Origin: Diplocarpon mali | Taxonomy: Eukaryota > Ascomycota > Leotiomycetes > Helotiales > Drepanopezizaceae | Length of the DNA stretch: 64,000 bases | Direction: 5' to 3' | NCBI GenBank assembly: GCA_024741835.1 | Contig: JAENRP010000036.1 | Location: forward strand, 62,001-126,000 | Shown: piece by piece, positions 35,020 through 46,700 of the stretch | How the letters are laid out: each line of letters opens with the position of its first letter | Numbering within the stretch: the stretch's first letter is position 1 | Made by a program: the position numbers and the translations under genes | The notes under the pieces: model-generated | What the model was told of the DNA's origin: nothing | Database searches by the model: none | What the model saw: the letters and a program-made list of their open reading frames with translations, nothing else

Positions 35020-35343
35020 GCTGCAAATACTTTGAAAAGGAGTATATATACGCGTGTAGAAGAAGGACGGGAAAGTATCAAAGATCATAATACTTTATAT
35101 CATATTACACATAGACTTAACACTAGCTGCAAAATACTTTGAAAAGGAACATGCGTATACGCGTGTAGAAGAAGGACGGGAAAGTATCAAAGATCATAAT
35201 ACTTTATATCATATTACACATAGACTTAACACTAGCTGCAAAATACTTTGAAAAGGAACATGCGTATACGCGTGTAGAAGAAGGACGGGATAGTATCAAA
35301 GATAATAATACTCCATCTCATATTATACGTAGACTCAACACCC
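35020..35343. repeat. 109-bp tandem repeat, 3 copies
   Basis: Copies begin at 35020, 35126 and 35235 with GCTGCAAA(A)TACTTTGAAA. Copies 1 and 2 agree almost fully after the first ~40 bases; copy 3 is slightly diverged at its end. Each contains TATACGCGTGTAGAAGAAGG and ATCATATTACACATAGAC. Confidence 0.95.
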
Positions 35344-35638
35344 AGGCGCTCAGGATACTTTCTCCCAGAGACTTGCGCTAGGAGAAAACGCTCCAGCATA
35401 GGTAGGTATGAGAGAGTAAACAACCGCGTGAAAAATACCCGATACCATGTCTCCCGGGCGAGAAAAACACCACGGCTTCCAAGCTTTTTTTCGAGACCGT
35501 CATCTCGGCCCATGCCCTCCCACCCAGGAGATTCGGGATGGAGGAGTTGCTCGACCGCTGACCAGAACTTCCTCGGCCTCCCCGGCCTCCCCGGCCACCC
35601 GCTCGCCGCGACGCCTCCCCGCCAGCTCCCACGGCCGG

Positions 35639-37117
35639 CTAGGCGGGCAGCTTGGGCATTCTCGGACTCGCCAGACTCGCCGCCCTCAACTTCTTGAAGT
35701 CCGGCGTGCCCAGGCCGGTGACCGGGTCCCAGCCCTTGGTCGCGGCGAATCCGCTGCCCGGGATCTGAGCGCAGCCATCCCCCTTTGCCGCGGGTGATGT
35801 CGACCAGGCTGGACACGCCCTTCGTGTACAGCCACGGGTTCAGGAAGCCGAAGGGCGGGAGCCCGTGGGCGAGGCGGTCGCCGTTCAGCAGGGCGTGTAG
35901 AGGAGCTGGTCGGCGCTGGGGCGGCGGCAGTCTGAGCCTGCGCCCGCGTCGCCCGACGACACGAGCACCGAGACGCCGCGCGCGCTGACCTGCGCAAAGA
36001 GGTCGCAGGCCGTCCGGGCGTAGGAGACGGGCACCCCCCACTCGCTGTCGCCGTACGAGATGGAGATGGTCTGCGGGAGGGCGTCTTGGGCGAGGAGGTA
36101 CGTGAGAAACTCCAGGTAGGGCTCGTTGTCGAGCTCGTAGTCGACCGTCTCGGGGGGCCGGCCGCCGGTCGAGAAGTAGAGGGACGGGGTGGGATATGCC
36201 AGTCCGACGCCGTACTGCACGTCCAGGTTGGCCTCGACGATGCTCTGCGGCCCGCCGGTGGCATCCTGGGTATTCCGCCCGCCGTTGATCAGGACGGCGT
36301 CGAAGTCGGCCTGGCTGCCGTTGCCCGCGCCGACGTAGGTGCGCAGGAACTGGGCCAGGTCGTCGTGCTGCGCGTACTCCTCGAGGAAGCCGGCCAGGGC
36401 GATCTGGTTGCCGTGGCGGCGAGAGCCGCGGAAATGGCTGAACTTATACAGCGCCCGCAGGCAGGCCGGCGTGATGGTCGTGTTGCAGGCCACCGTGTCG
36501 AGGCCGTCGTGGATGTCCGCCGCCATGCCGGGGCGCGGGGGGGTGGCCGGCGCCGGGAAGTCCTGGACGATGGTCGACCGCTGCGGCGCCAGCGAGGTGA
36601 ACTTGATGGTCGGCGCCACGAGATCCACGTATCGATGGAGGTCGGCTGGGAGGCTGTAGGCGAGCGTGCGCGCCGCCTTCTGGCCCGACTCGGGGTTCTC
36701 GAAGACCGCGTACTTCGCGTCCAGGAGCGTCTCGACGGCGCCGATGGTGGTCGCGACCACCACCCAGTCGTTCTCCACCGTCGCCGCCGTCGTGAGGTTG
36801 TAGGACCCGAGCCACTCGAGGACGCGGGCGAACGCAGCGGCCGGCGGCGCGAGCAGGGCGTTGACCTCGTCGCGGGTGAAGTGCCGGCCGTAGGCGGGGT
36901 GGTCGGGCGTGCTGACCAGGAGCGCTTGGTGCTGGAACTCCTCGACGTTGCGGTTCTGGAGGTGGATGCGCAGCTTGAAGCGCAGCTCGGGGTCGATGGC
37001 CGGCGCGTCGCCCGTGACGACCCAGGGGGCCGGGGGCGAGGAGAGCTTCTCGAAGACGCGGTAGCCCTCGTTGGCAGCCACCGAGCCGGCGAGGAGGGCA
37101 CAGATCGTGAGCTGCAT
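35639..37117 (-). pseudogene. S53 (sedolisin/tripeptidyl-peptidase) gene with internal deletion
   Basis: ATG at 37117 with a signal peptide (MQLTICALLAGSVAA). The intact first 408 codons cover the pro-kumamolisin prodomain (about residues 25-180) and the first part of the catalytic domain: the Glu/Asp pair in IVEANLDVQYG (Glu295, Asp299), SISYGDSEWG and the oxyanion Asp in SSGDAGAGSD (Asp390). Directly after LLYTP (near 35890) the sequence jumps to ALLNGDRLAHGLPPFGFLNP in another frame. About 105 residues expected here, including the GTSAS nucleophile serine, are absent. A further one-base shift at the C5 run 35779-35783 returns to the original frame for GWDPVTGLGTPDFKKL and a stop at 35639. 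In the starting frame translation ends at 35885. Active enzymes release tripeptides or cleave proteins at acid pH; this copy cannot. Misassembly is the main alternative. Confidence 0.85.
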
Positions 37118-37138
37118 CGTGGCTCCGGACCTGACGAT

Positions 37139-37210
37139 GGAAGGGGGGCGACGACGAGGGGGCGACGACGAGGGGGCGACGACGAGGGGGCGACGACGAG
37201 GGGGCGACGA
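37139..37210. repeat. 14-bp tandem repeat upstream of S53 gene
   Basis: Five copies of GGGGGCGACGACGA, starting about 20 bases upstream of the protease ATG, hence in its 5' leader or core promoter. Confidence 0.95.
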
Positions 37211-38655
37211 CGGACAAGCGACGACAGAGAGGCGACGGAGAGGCGCGCGACGAGCCATTTGATCTCGCCAGACAATCCCACCTTCCCTCGGCTGCTCGCC
37301 CAGAGACGCGCCTGGCCGCCGCCTCCCGCTCGTGCACGCGATGTGTCGCTGGTGGTCGGAGATCGGGGCCGTCGCCGTACGACGCCGTACACCTGACGAT
37401 CGGCGGGGGGTTGCTGCCGCGGGCGCACCATCGTGTTGCGCAACGGGAGCGGAGGGGCGGGGGAATCTTGCGCGGTCGACGATCGACCAAGGTTGCCTCT
37501 CCTTCATGGTCCGGGAGGGGAGCTTGGACGGGGTTGCACGCGGCGAGGAATCACGTCCGATCCTTCACGCCCGGGTCACAATGACTCGCGCAGGATGTGG
37601 TGCACTCACGGCTTTCGTGGCCTCGCGGACACGCCATATCTCTGCGTCGCCTTTTGCATGCTCGCCGTTCGGGCACTGTTGATGTGTTGTTGATGTATTG
37701 TTGACATTGGGGCGGAATGCTTCGCCTAACCGGTTGCCTAGCAACACGATGTGTCTGGTCGAGCGACAAGCAAGAACACGCCAAACACGACCGACACGAC
37801 CGGCAGGACAGACACGACAGACACGACAGACACGCCCGACGCAGGAGGCCGTCGGCGGGAGGACTCGCAGGCAATATTCTATTTTCGCCGGATATTTCCA
37901 AGTTGCACCTCATCTTCGAGGATGACGCGGTTATCTCCTACCGAGCACATTACGACCCCCTTGACGCTATAACCTTGCCAGCCCCACGAAACTCTAAATG
38001 TTTGCGTCGGCCGGTCGCGTCCTCGAGCACCCTGATCGCCTCGATACATTCTGTGTCCAGACGAGGACGTGGGAATGACCCGTCTGCGTCTGGCACATTC
38101 AAATCATGGATTCTCTCCCTAGACGTGTACCGAGACTCTTACTTGGCGGCCTACTGTACCGCAGACCAGTTCAACACCAGACGAACCGAGTTCCAACATA
38201 GGGCTGCCGGCGCTGACAGGCTTCATGATGCTTTCTCGTCTGGTGCTTGTTTCCCCCACGATGCTGCCATGTGCCACTCGAAGCCCTGACTCGACTCGTA
38301 GTCCCTGCGTCGAAAGCTTCGGCATCTTGAGCGCATGCAACAAACCAACCCCTTCGTACTCGAGCTTCCCCCCCGCCAAGTCTTTCTTCGAGTCCCCTTC
38401 GCTGCAAGCAACCGAGAAAACAAGTCCCCCCTGAGTAGAGATCGTCCGGAGGCTCCCGTCCTCGACTCCTGCGCACGCGTGGCGGCTCCGGGGGTGGGTG
38501 AAGCCGGCAAGTCGGTTTGCAACAGCTCGCCATCCCTTTGAGCGGACTCCTCTGCGGCGAGGGATTCCTCGAACAAGGTCGGTTCCGGTCAGCCGCGGGC
38601 GGAGTCGGGCGTTCGCTGGGGTGGACAGGATCGCATCGCCCGGGGAGGTTAGGAA
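37211..38655. other. Intergenic, no supported gene
   Basis: GC-rich with several unrelated open frames. 37765-37850 is made of CACGACCGACACGAC-like pentamer/decamer repeats (ACGACAGACACG). No recognisable gene. Confidence 0.5.
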
Positions 38656-38696
38656 TAGGGTTAGGGTTAGGGTTAGGGTTAGGGTTAGGGTTGGGG
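38656..38696 (+). repeat. Interstitial telomere-type repeat (TTAGGG)n
   Basis: TAGGG followed by five perfect TTAGGG units (38661-38690) and a variant TTGGGG. This is the telomere unit of most filamentous fungi, here tens of kilobases from either window edge. Confidence 0.95.
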
Positions 38697-38939
38697 TACC
38701 ACACCGGGCTAGATCTGGACGAGCCGGGGGGAAATCCTCCGGACGTCGGGTATCTCCGGCTATACCGGGCGACACCATGCAGCGTAGAGTTCTCGAGCTC
38801 TGTACCAGGGTGACGTAACTTTGGTGTGAAATCGAGGATTCAAGGGTGATCTGAGCGTGGTCTGTGTGCGATTCAGTCGTGTACCAGAGCTCTCTGCCTC
38901 TCTCTCTGCGCGGGAGTCGAGACATAGCCTTGGCACGCG
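38697..38939. other. Intergenic spacer between the telomere-type tract and a minisatellite
   Basis: No gene seen. Confidence 0.5.
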
Positions 38940-39092
38940 TTCTGGCATCATACCAGTGTTTTTCAGTGCGACTCGCAGAGCCTGCACGCATTCTTGCATA
39001 TTACCACTGTATTTCAGTGCGACTCGCAGAGCCTGCGCGCATTCTGGCATATTACCACTGTATTTCACTGCGACTCGCAGAGCCTGCGCGTG
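38940..39092. repeat. 51-bp tandem repeat, 3 copies
   Basis: Units carry TTCTGGCATATTACCACTG, TATTTCAGTGCGACTCGCAG and AGCCTGCGCGCA. Three copies with few differences. Confidence 0.95.
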
Positions 39093-39239
39093 CCCCCTCC
39101 GTAGGCAATAGATAAAGGATCAGAGGAAGAGGGGGAGAAGCGGGGCCACGTGGGAAACCGATCGATGTATAGGCGACGGGGTCAGAGCTTCTATCCTCCA
39201 TCGAGTAGGTCGTCGGGTTTCGTCAGCTCCCAAGCACAG

Positions 39240-39625
39240 CCTAGCCGATGTTGATAGATAGGGCCGGCGAGTAAGCGAGTGGAATCATAATACGCCTAAG
39301 TTAAGACAGGCCGAAGCATAGCTTAGCCGATGTTGATAGAGGGCCGGCGAGTAAGCGAGTGGAATCATAATACGCTTAAGTTAAGACAGCCTAGAGCATA
39401 GCTTAGCCGATGTTGATAGAGGGCCGGCGAGTAAGCGAGTGGAATCTTAACACGCCCAAGTTAAGACAGGCCGAAGCATAGCCTAGCTGATATTGATAGA
39501 AGGGCCGGCGACTAAGCGAGTGGAATTATAATACGCCTAAGTTAAGACAGGCCGAAGCATAGCCTAGCTGATGTTGATAGAGGGCCGGCGACTAAGCGAG
39601 TGGAATCATAACACGCCCAAGTCAA
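39240..39625. repeat. ~80-bp tandem repeat, ~5 copies
   Basis: Unit includes CATAGCTTAGCCGATGTTGA, GAGGGCCGGCGAGTAAGCGA, GTGGAATCATAATACGCC and AAGTTAAGACAGGCC. Copies differ by a few C/T and A/G transitions (TAGCC/TAGCT, GCGAG/GCGAC). Confidence 0.95.
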
Positions 39626-42163
39626 GGCTGGCCATGTATTTCGTCTTCCGGGCAAGTCGCCGGCCTAGTGCTCACCCTGCATCCCTGCATCCTCTGGTGT
39701 TCGCCATGCAAAAGATTTGTTTTCGAGGCCCCCACTCGGCGAAGCCCCGTGGTGCTCAGCTTTCGGCTTGCTTTCTACCCCCGAGTCGCTTCCCCGTCTC
39801 TGTTCCCCCAAGCCGGTGACTGCTGGACCCGCCGAGGCCCTATGCAACGTGCCCGACTCCACGTGATATATATTTACAGGATGATCTAGGAACAACCGGG
39901 CAGAGCGTCCATTCGAGTCATCTGCGTACCAACAGTATGTGAATTGGTTGAATGTGCGACATGAGAATTCCTTCTTTATCTGCGACGGAACCTGCTACAC
40001 ACTCCCTGCCTACACCTCTGATCCAGTGACTTCCATTCGCAGAGATCAGAGAATCTACTCCCGTGTCAATACTGAGAAGGCTACTTGTAACCAAGACTCA
40101 AGTTTACAGGCTCGCAGGTACCCTGGCACAAGCTGACCCGCCCGTCGTCCTCTCCACTGAGGCCGTCCTGCCTTGCTCCCTCGAGCTTCTGCTCATTAGC
40201 CCAGGCACAACTCCGACACATCCACCGCTGAAGAAAACCCAGCCGCTTGAACTGCGGCCCAGGCTGACAAGATCTGGAACCTGGGCAAATCCGCCACTCA
40301 GCTGAGTAAGGCGTTGCTTTCTTTCCTGCGCACACATGTTTTAATCTCGAGGTAAAAACTATCAGACGAGCCAAGCTTCTTCTGACAGAATCTTAAGGTA
40401 TAAATTCCGAGTTCTATAGAGCTGCAGGAGTAATATACAGGGTACGATTACATAAGCCCAATCCTTGTATATTCGAACATTTTCAAGGGGCAGCAGAGAA
40501 GCGAGTGAGGAAAAGATAGCCAGCGCAGCGAAGGAAACTGTAGAGCGACGCTAGATCGTGCAACTTACACGGAGATACTGATCGGCATGAATGTTGCTGT
40601 GAAATTATTTGTATTCAGGGTCCCGCGAGTGGAGAGGCTCCGGCAGAGGCTCACTTGGGCTTGAGTGGTGTATTTCAACCTGCAGCAGGGACAGCAAGGG
40701 TGTCACAGCACGTTATAACAAAAACGAGGTTCGACACAGACGAGGCTAGAACCGACTAACTCAAGGAGTATGCCGCCTCTTACAAAATACCTTTCCTTTA
40801 ATAGATAGAATACAAGTTGTAGAGAATCGACCTACGTAAGTCGTATATTAAGGAAGACGCATAAGTAGAAAGGTCTTTTACCTAATAATTATTCTTTAGC
40901 TTTGAATTCTGCAAGATTTGGCAGTATAAATCTCAACAACTTTATTGACCTATGCCTTGCTTCTGCTGTTATAAAGGGTATGTCAAGTTATCAAGACAAT
41001 CAAGACAGTCTCAAACAGCTCTGTTATATAGCATACTATGTATTGAGGATTTAGAGGTTAGAAGACATCCTACTAGCAGCGAGCTGAGGGGTATTGCCAA
41101 AGCTGCCTACTTGTGCGAGCTGTTTTGAAGGCCCGCACGGGGGAGACTAGAGCAGGTAAGCGAGCCACGCTCTGAGCTTGATGGGCCGAGTGCAGTGCTA
41201 TCTACAGGAACAGCTGTGAGGGACTGGCATCTTCGGATCTGATGAATTCAGAATGCTGGGTTTCGCATCTGTAACTGCGCATGCTCGAGCTCTTATATTT
41301 CCTTGTTCGCTGAGCATCCTCTAAACCCAACATGACTACTCCTAGGAGGGCAGACGGAAACGGAGCTTATGGCCGAGTCAAGTGCGCGTGTGCACCCCCA
41401 GCCCCTTACGCTAGTATCGGCGCTAATTTAAGCGATATCGGTCGTCAACAAGTCATCAGCACGTTGGCATTCTGCAACACTGGACCGGTAGAACTCGGTC
41501 CAAAAGAAGTGACATCAAAACTTTCGCTGGGGAGGATGTTCTGCCCACGTGCGTAGATAGTTGGCTGGGCTTTGTATAGGAAGCAGGTGCTCCGGTCTCA
41601 ATTGTACGTTTCAGGATCTGGGATCCGGACGATTTGTGACTGAGGTTGAATAGCTCTTTTATGCCGAATGGCTGCTAGTCTTCGTCTTGTATGGGAGTCA
41701 AGAGCTATCTGCTAAGGAAGATGGTCACCGCCAAGAACAGGTCACTGAAGATAACGAATGGATTTTGAGCCTAGCCTTAGAGTTCCGTAGTTCTAATTGT
41801 ACACGCAGACGGCCTCCTCGCACAAGACAAGTAGGTCAAGGCACAAAAACAAACTGAGAAACCAGTTCCTGTCAAACGAAAGAACCCCAGACATAACAGC
41901 CAGGACTTCATCACACCCTTCCCGACGCTGATGCAGCAGATCGCATGTAAAGCCCGTCCGATCTCAATACCAGTTCAAGCGACTAACTCTCGGACCAGGG
42001 GACCATCGATGGCATTGACGAGACGAAGCTCTGATGGTTCGAGTAATGGGAAACAGATCGCTACTCCCCAGCTGTGAAGTCTCGAGCACAGGCTCGCTTG
42101 CGAGGAGAGGAGATTCGCCACCAGGTTGGGTCGAAGTCTGCGCTGGCTGAGAGGACAAAGATC
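39626..42163. other. Gene-poor stretch
   Basis: No supported gene. 40690-41090 is AT-rich and begins near TGTCACAGCACGTTATAAC, which could be an LTR start, but no second copy is visible. An open frame at 41332-41556 (74 codons) has a fair start context and no recognised domain. Confidence 0.45.
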
Positions 42164-42379
42164 CTAGATGCCGCTGTCCTCGGCCTGAGCCTCGACAGCA
42201 GCGCCAAAGTTGCGGCGGGCTCTTGGCATAGCTCCCCCGAAGCCATCGGCGGGGTCTGCTGCGGGCTGTCTGACATTGACGGTGGGGTTTCCAGTGGCTG
42301 CGGCTGCACGGGGATCGACAGTACCATGTGCGGCGACGTAGGAGGCGAGAAGCGCGATGAGGATTGCTTTGGCGTACAT
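42164..42379 (-). CDS. Small secreted protein, cysteine-free, unknown function
   Basis: 71 codons from the ATG at 42379 (minus strand). A clear signal peptide, MYAKAILIALLASYVAAHG, is followed by a ~50-residue mature part rich in Ala, Pro, Gly and Asp, without cysteines and with a dibasic-type RARR site about 20 residues from the end. A longer in-frame start at 42436 would place the signal peptide internally and is not preferred. Upstream are a TATA box (42546-42551, minus strand) and a CT-rich then CA-rich leader, as in expressed fungal genes. No homologue is recognised. It could be a small effector-like or cell-wall protein (inference only). Additional 3' exons are possible, because another open frame overlaps the end. 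Confidence 0.5.
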   Translation of the reverse strand: MYAKAILIALLASYVAAHGTVDPRAAAATGNPTVNVRQPAADPADGFGGAMPRARRNFGAAVEAQAEDSGI

Positions 42380-42545
42380 GGTGTCGATGCTGTCGAAGTA
42401 GAAAAGACGTTTGCTGGAAAGAGGAGAGAAGAGCAAGAGAGAGGTTCTTGATGAGAGTGTCAGATATGTTGTGGATAATATTGCTGATGTGAGAAAGAGA
42501 GGGATGATGATGGTGATCGTGCTGTCGAGAGGAGCGTCGGGGGCA

Positions 42546-42551
42546 CTTATA
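42546..42551 (-). promoter_or_regulatory. TATA box of the small secreted protein gene
   Basis: Minus strand TATAAG, about 170 bases before the ATG, followed by a pyrimidine-rich leader. Confidence 0.45.
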
Positions 42552-42716
42552 GATCTCTCTTCTGCGAGGAAGTATCTCTACTTTGCTTGGAATACCCGGC
42601 TTCCCCGTTCTTCGGTAAGGCATGTATACCAGAGACAGACGAAAGAAGATTCAATTGCAGTGGACCAAGATCAACGACGAGTGCAAAGAGCTTCGTATGA
42701 ACTCTGATAAGCAAGA

Positions 42717-43190
42717 TGAGCTTGCATCTTCCTTGTTCGGCTAGTTTTTACAGTTCCAAGTGGAACAGTTTGCGGCGGTCTAGAACAGAAGTCTGTTTGC
42801 TTCTAATATTATGACAACATTATTGGAAATGGTATTGTTATTACCAGTAAAAGATCTAATAAACTTCCTCGATGTAAGCCATAAGAGCTAGCATCTTGCT
42901 TGTTCGGCAGATCGTTATAGTTTGGAGTGAACATCGCAAGACTGCCTCGTGAACAGAAGTCTATATGCTTCTCCTATTCTCACAAGAACCTTGTCAGCAA
43001 TAATCTAAATATCAATAATAAAATAATAATACACCCACCACCTGATCGGTAGCAAGAGGACCTAGTTTCTTACTTCTTCGGCATTGTTATAGTTTGAAGA
43101 GGGAAGTATCAAGGCTGTCGTGGCAGGAGTCTGTATGCTTCTTCTACTTTGAGGAGAGTCATATCGGCAATATTGCGAGTATGATCAGTG
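42717..43190. repeat. ~170-bp degenerate tandem repeat, 3 copies
   Basis: Copies start near 42717, 42888 and 43059. Each has CTTGTTCGGC(A/T)AG or CTTCTTCGGCATTG, then GTTATAGTTTG.AG, and GAACAGAAGTCT.T.TGCTTCT some 60 bases on. A fourth, weaker copy may follow at 43240-43330. Confidence 0.7.
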
Positions 43191-46100
43191 AAATGCCAAT
43201 ACATTCGCCGCTGTACAACAAGCGAAGATAACCAGCTCTTTCTTATCTGATAATTCACATTAATCCAAAGCTGGAAGAGTTGAGAGTGTGTTGCGAGCAG
43301 AGCTCTATTTGCGTCTGGGAAGACTGTATGCTCGATCATCGCCACGTCGGTCAGTACATCCTAATCAGAATTGCAGATTACTTCTAGACCATCCAAGATA
43401 AGATAAAGTTGTCTTTCATACAGAAATCACGACATCCGGCTCTCCCGAAGTTTCGACACTGCTCAAGTGAGTAGCAAGTAAGTGCTTTCACTCGCATAAG
43501 CGAATACGAGGCATGCCGCTCAAGAGTTACTCTTTCCTGTAGCTTGTCTACCAAGAGCTGAAGCTGCTCTATCAAAGGAACTTACCGTCCCCGGCTTGGG
43601 CGAGCTCAATCCATCCTCCTAGAATACATATCCAAGCGTCAGTACCTTCTCGGCAGAGACGAAACCCAACCCCGGCGCTGGGCATTGGGCGCAACGATAC
43701 CACGAGACCTTCAGTCCCGCCTCTTTGTGGGCTGAAGGAAGATATCTTGTTTGTGTCCGAAGAAGCTGGTCACCAACCAGTCGGGTTGTACCGAAATGTC
43801 GGGTGAAAGCTAAGTTGAAATGGTATTAGAGGGATTTGGCAACGAAGCTTAGGAAGTCAGTTGCATTGGAAGTCAATTTAGGGCCTTCATCCAAGCTGTG
43901 CAAACAGAGAATTAGCTTTGGACGCAGCCATAACTGACTGGCTCGCTTTGATAGGGACTGGGCAGTTACTGAGGTTGCGGCAACTATATTCGGCCTAGCT
44001 CCTGTGCTCAAGAACCCCAATCCCCTGCTCCCCCTTGAGCTTTGAGAAAGTAATCAGTAGTGTGTGTAGTACTGCTATTATACTACTCGAGTTACATAAT
44101 ATACTGCTAAGCCTGTTACTTTTAGAAGAGAGTAGCACTCATGAGAATTCTTAACTATAATACCTTAGGGTATGTACGGAGAGCTTGCTTACTCTACTAG
44201 CTCTACGTAAGGTCACTGGGTAGCACCGTACTAGATTCTCGATTCTGTTCTCATTAGAGGAAGGGGGGGAGCACTTGAGCCGCTATTCTCCACATACTTG
44301 ACAGTATGACTCGGTCGATAACTGATCCCCGTTAGATCTATTACTACTACATATGACTTTACATAGCGTAGGATTATCTTATATCGACGAGTGACCTGAC
44401 ACATCCGACCTCGTTGCTAAGTCCCTCTACTGAGCCGAAAGTGCTCGAGTGGCTCGGCCCTGCACCCAAGACCGGGGACGCCAAGCCGTTAACCGAGTTC
44501 TTTGGAACGTCCCCATCCCGAGTGTTCGGGCCGCCCAATCCAGGGGTCTGCACCGCCGCATCCAGGGTTCACCCTCGCAGCTTGAATACGGTGCAAAGAC
44601 CGACCAGGAGGAGGATCGCCGCTCTTGGGACCTCAGACCGCCATGCAGCTCTGCTCATTTCGTATAGTGAAATCCGCACATACGACGAAGAAGTTATTGA
44701 GTATCAAAACTGCAGCCCGCTTCGCAAGTTCATGCAAGCTGGATGTTGTTTCACCGACTGCGAGCGAGCTCGTAGCGCTTGCTGGGCGCGAACGAGAGTA
44801 CTTACCGGCAGCTCTGCAAAGGAACACGAGCTCTCCAATGTTCTGAGAGGGTTTTTTAATTGATTAATCAGTTAATCTTTTTGAAAAGGAAACTCCATGA
44901 TTGTCCAGCCCTGAAACGCCAGAGATGATTATCTCAAGAATTTCTGCAGCCGGCCTCGGCGCCGGACACCAAACGTATTGGTTTGTTTAGCAGTCATTTA
45001 AACTACCCCACCTCTATTAAGTCCCAAGTACGGAGCTACCTCCTTCGATGGCCGCACAGACTGCCTCAAGGCGCGGAGCCGAAAGCTCGGGAGTCACAGA
45101 TGTTTCAGGGGAGCAGAGGAGCAGGGATCAGCGGAGGAAGCCAGATTAGGTACAAGTTATATGAACAGCATAAAGTATCTCAGAGACACGGCAGTATGCT
45201 CCAAGGCGGCTCCGCGATTCTTCGATGGCAGAAGGCGAGATGGTTGTTCGTACACGTAAAGTGTGGATGGCCCTGGACGAGTTGGCCCTTTTTGCGTATG
45301 ATACACACGGGTAGAACTTCTAGCAGGATAGCGATTTGATGACCGGTCTTTTCCTGGCACCTGGGTATTATTGAATGTTAACCTTATTTCATCCCTTCGA
45401 CTATATCCTACGCGATTCCTGAGCTTGAAAAAAGAAACAAGGTTTTTAGCAATATATTGCTAAAATCTGTACGTTTGTGGGCCGGCAAGATTTTGCAAAT
45501 GTTTAATGAGAATCTCTGGTACTAGGAAGAATCGCAACTGATGATGATGACGAGTTTTTTTATAGAAATCAGACCTACAATTTTCAACTTATTCTATGCG
45601 AGATACTAGTTCTTAGCTTAAAACTAATATTACGATTGGTTATCGTATTATGCATTTCTTTGTCGATGAATAAACTAGCATTCTAATTTGCTATATTGCA
45701 AAAAGTTATTCTTAATAAATAATGCAAGTTCCAGTTTAGAACATGGCTATCAAGGTACGAAAACGGGTTGTCAGCAGTTTTCGCTCGCCGTGTCTATAGC
45801 ATCCTGACGATATTTAGCGCATCGTGATCCACAAGAGACAGTGATTCGACGAGCGTCGAAGAGTCTCACCGCCTGGCAAGGGTTGAAACTGTCCCACCAA
45901 CTGCCCCTATTTGTACTAAGTATTACATTCATCTTCTCTTATCTCTCCAACGAACACCGTGTAAGATGTCGACCACGGTAGAACGTAGAGCTCCCGGTAC
46001 CCCAGTAGAGCACCTGGCCGTGCATCTACGCCCAAGGTAGGTATGGTACCCCAGGTATTAAGGCTACCTGAGGTACCTATGCTTTTTGATACTACCTGGC

Positions 46101-46700
46101 AGCTGTACCGCCTGCTCCGCACGGGGTATATCCGTGCTGAGTCTGGGCGTTAGTGCGGTGCAGGTAGAGACAACATCTGTCAATGCTTGGCGGAAACACT
46201 GCGTCCAGCTCGACTTTTTGATTGAATAGAAGAGAAGAGAAAGAAAGCATAGGTATCCATTCCCCTTCTTCCTCGGACGAAACCACTCAGCTTGAAAACG
46301 ATTTGGAGGGGACGGAGTAGACTAGCCTCCGGTTAGCGTCTCGCCAAGGCCTAAGCGATACCGAATGTCAATAGCCAACCACATTAAAATTTTCAACTTA
46401 CTTGGCTCCTCTGCTTGTAAGACTCTCGACTCTTGGAACAGTCGTATTGTGTTGCGCGAGCGATGAGATATCCACTGTCATGCGTGCGGCTCAGTACGTT
46501 CAAGATACGACATCTGAGGCTGCTAGGCACGCCAGGATGCCTGCTCCTAGAGTGGCTCATGACCGCGTACTCGAAACTCCGAAGCCAGAACCCGGAAACG
46601 TACGGTCCCCCGCTGATATGGCGATTTCTCGTCTCCTGTCTCTCTCGCGTATTCCCAAGCTGGATAGTCCCGGTTATCACTCACCTCGTCTTGGGGCACT
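43191..46700. other. Gene-poor stretch
   Basis: No gene with recognisable domains. An open frame of 149 codons at 44414-44863 has no known motifs. 45400-45760 is AT-rich with a 22-base perfect palindrome (TTTTAGCAATA/TATTGCTAAAA near 45445-45467). 46047-46079 holds an inverted repeat GGTACC-C-CAGGTA / TACCTG-A-GGTACC. Confidence 0.45.

Noticed and set aside
36086..37396. 436-codon plus-strand frame opposite the S53 gene
   Set aside because: It is the antisense of a well-conserved protease coding region; high GC keeps the opposite strand open.
44414..44863. 149-codon plus-strand frame
   Set aside because: No motif, signal peptide or intron structure; overlapping frames are also open.
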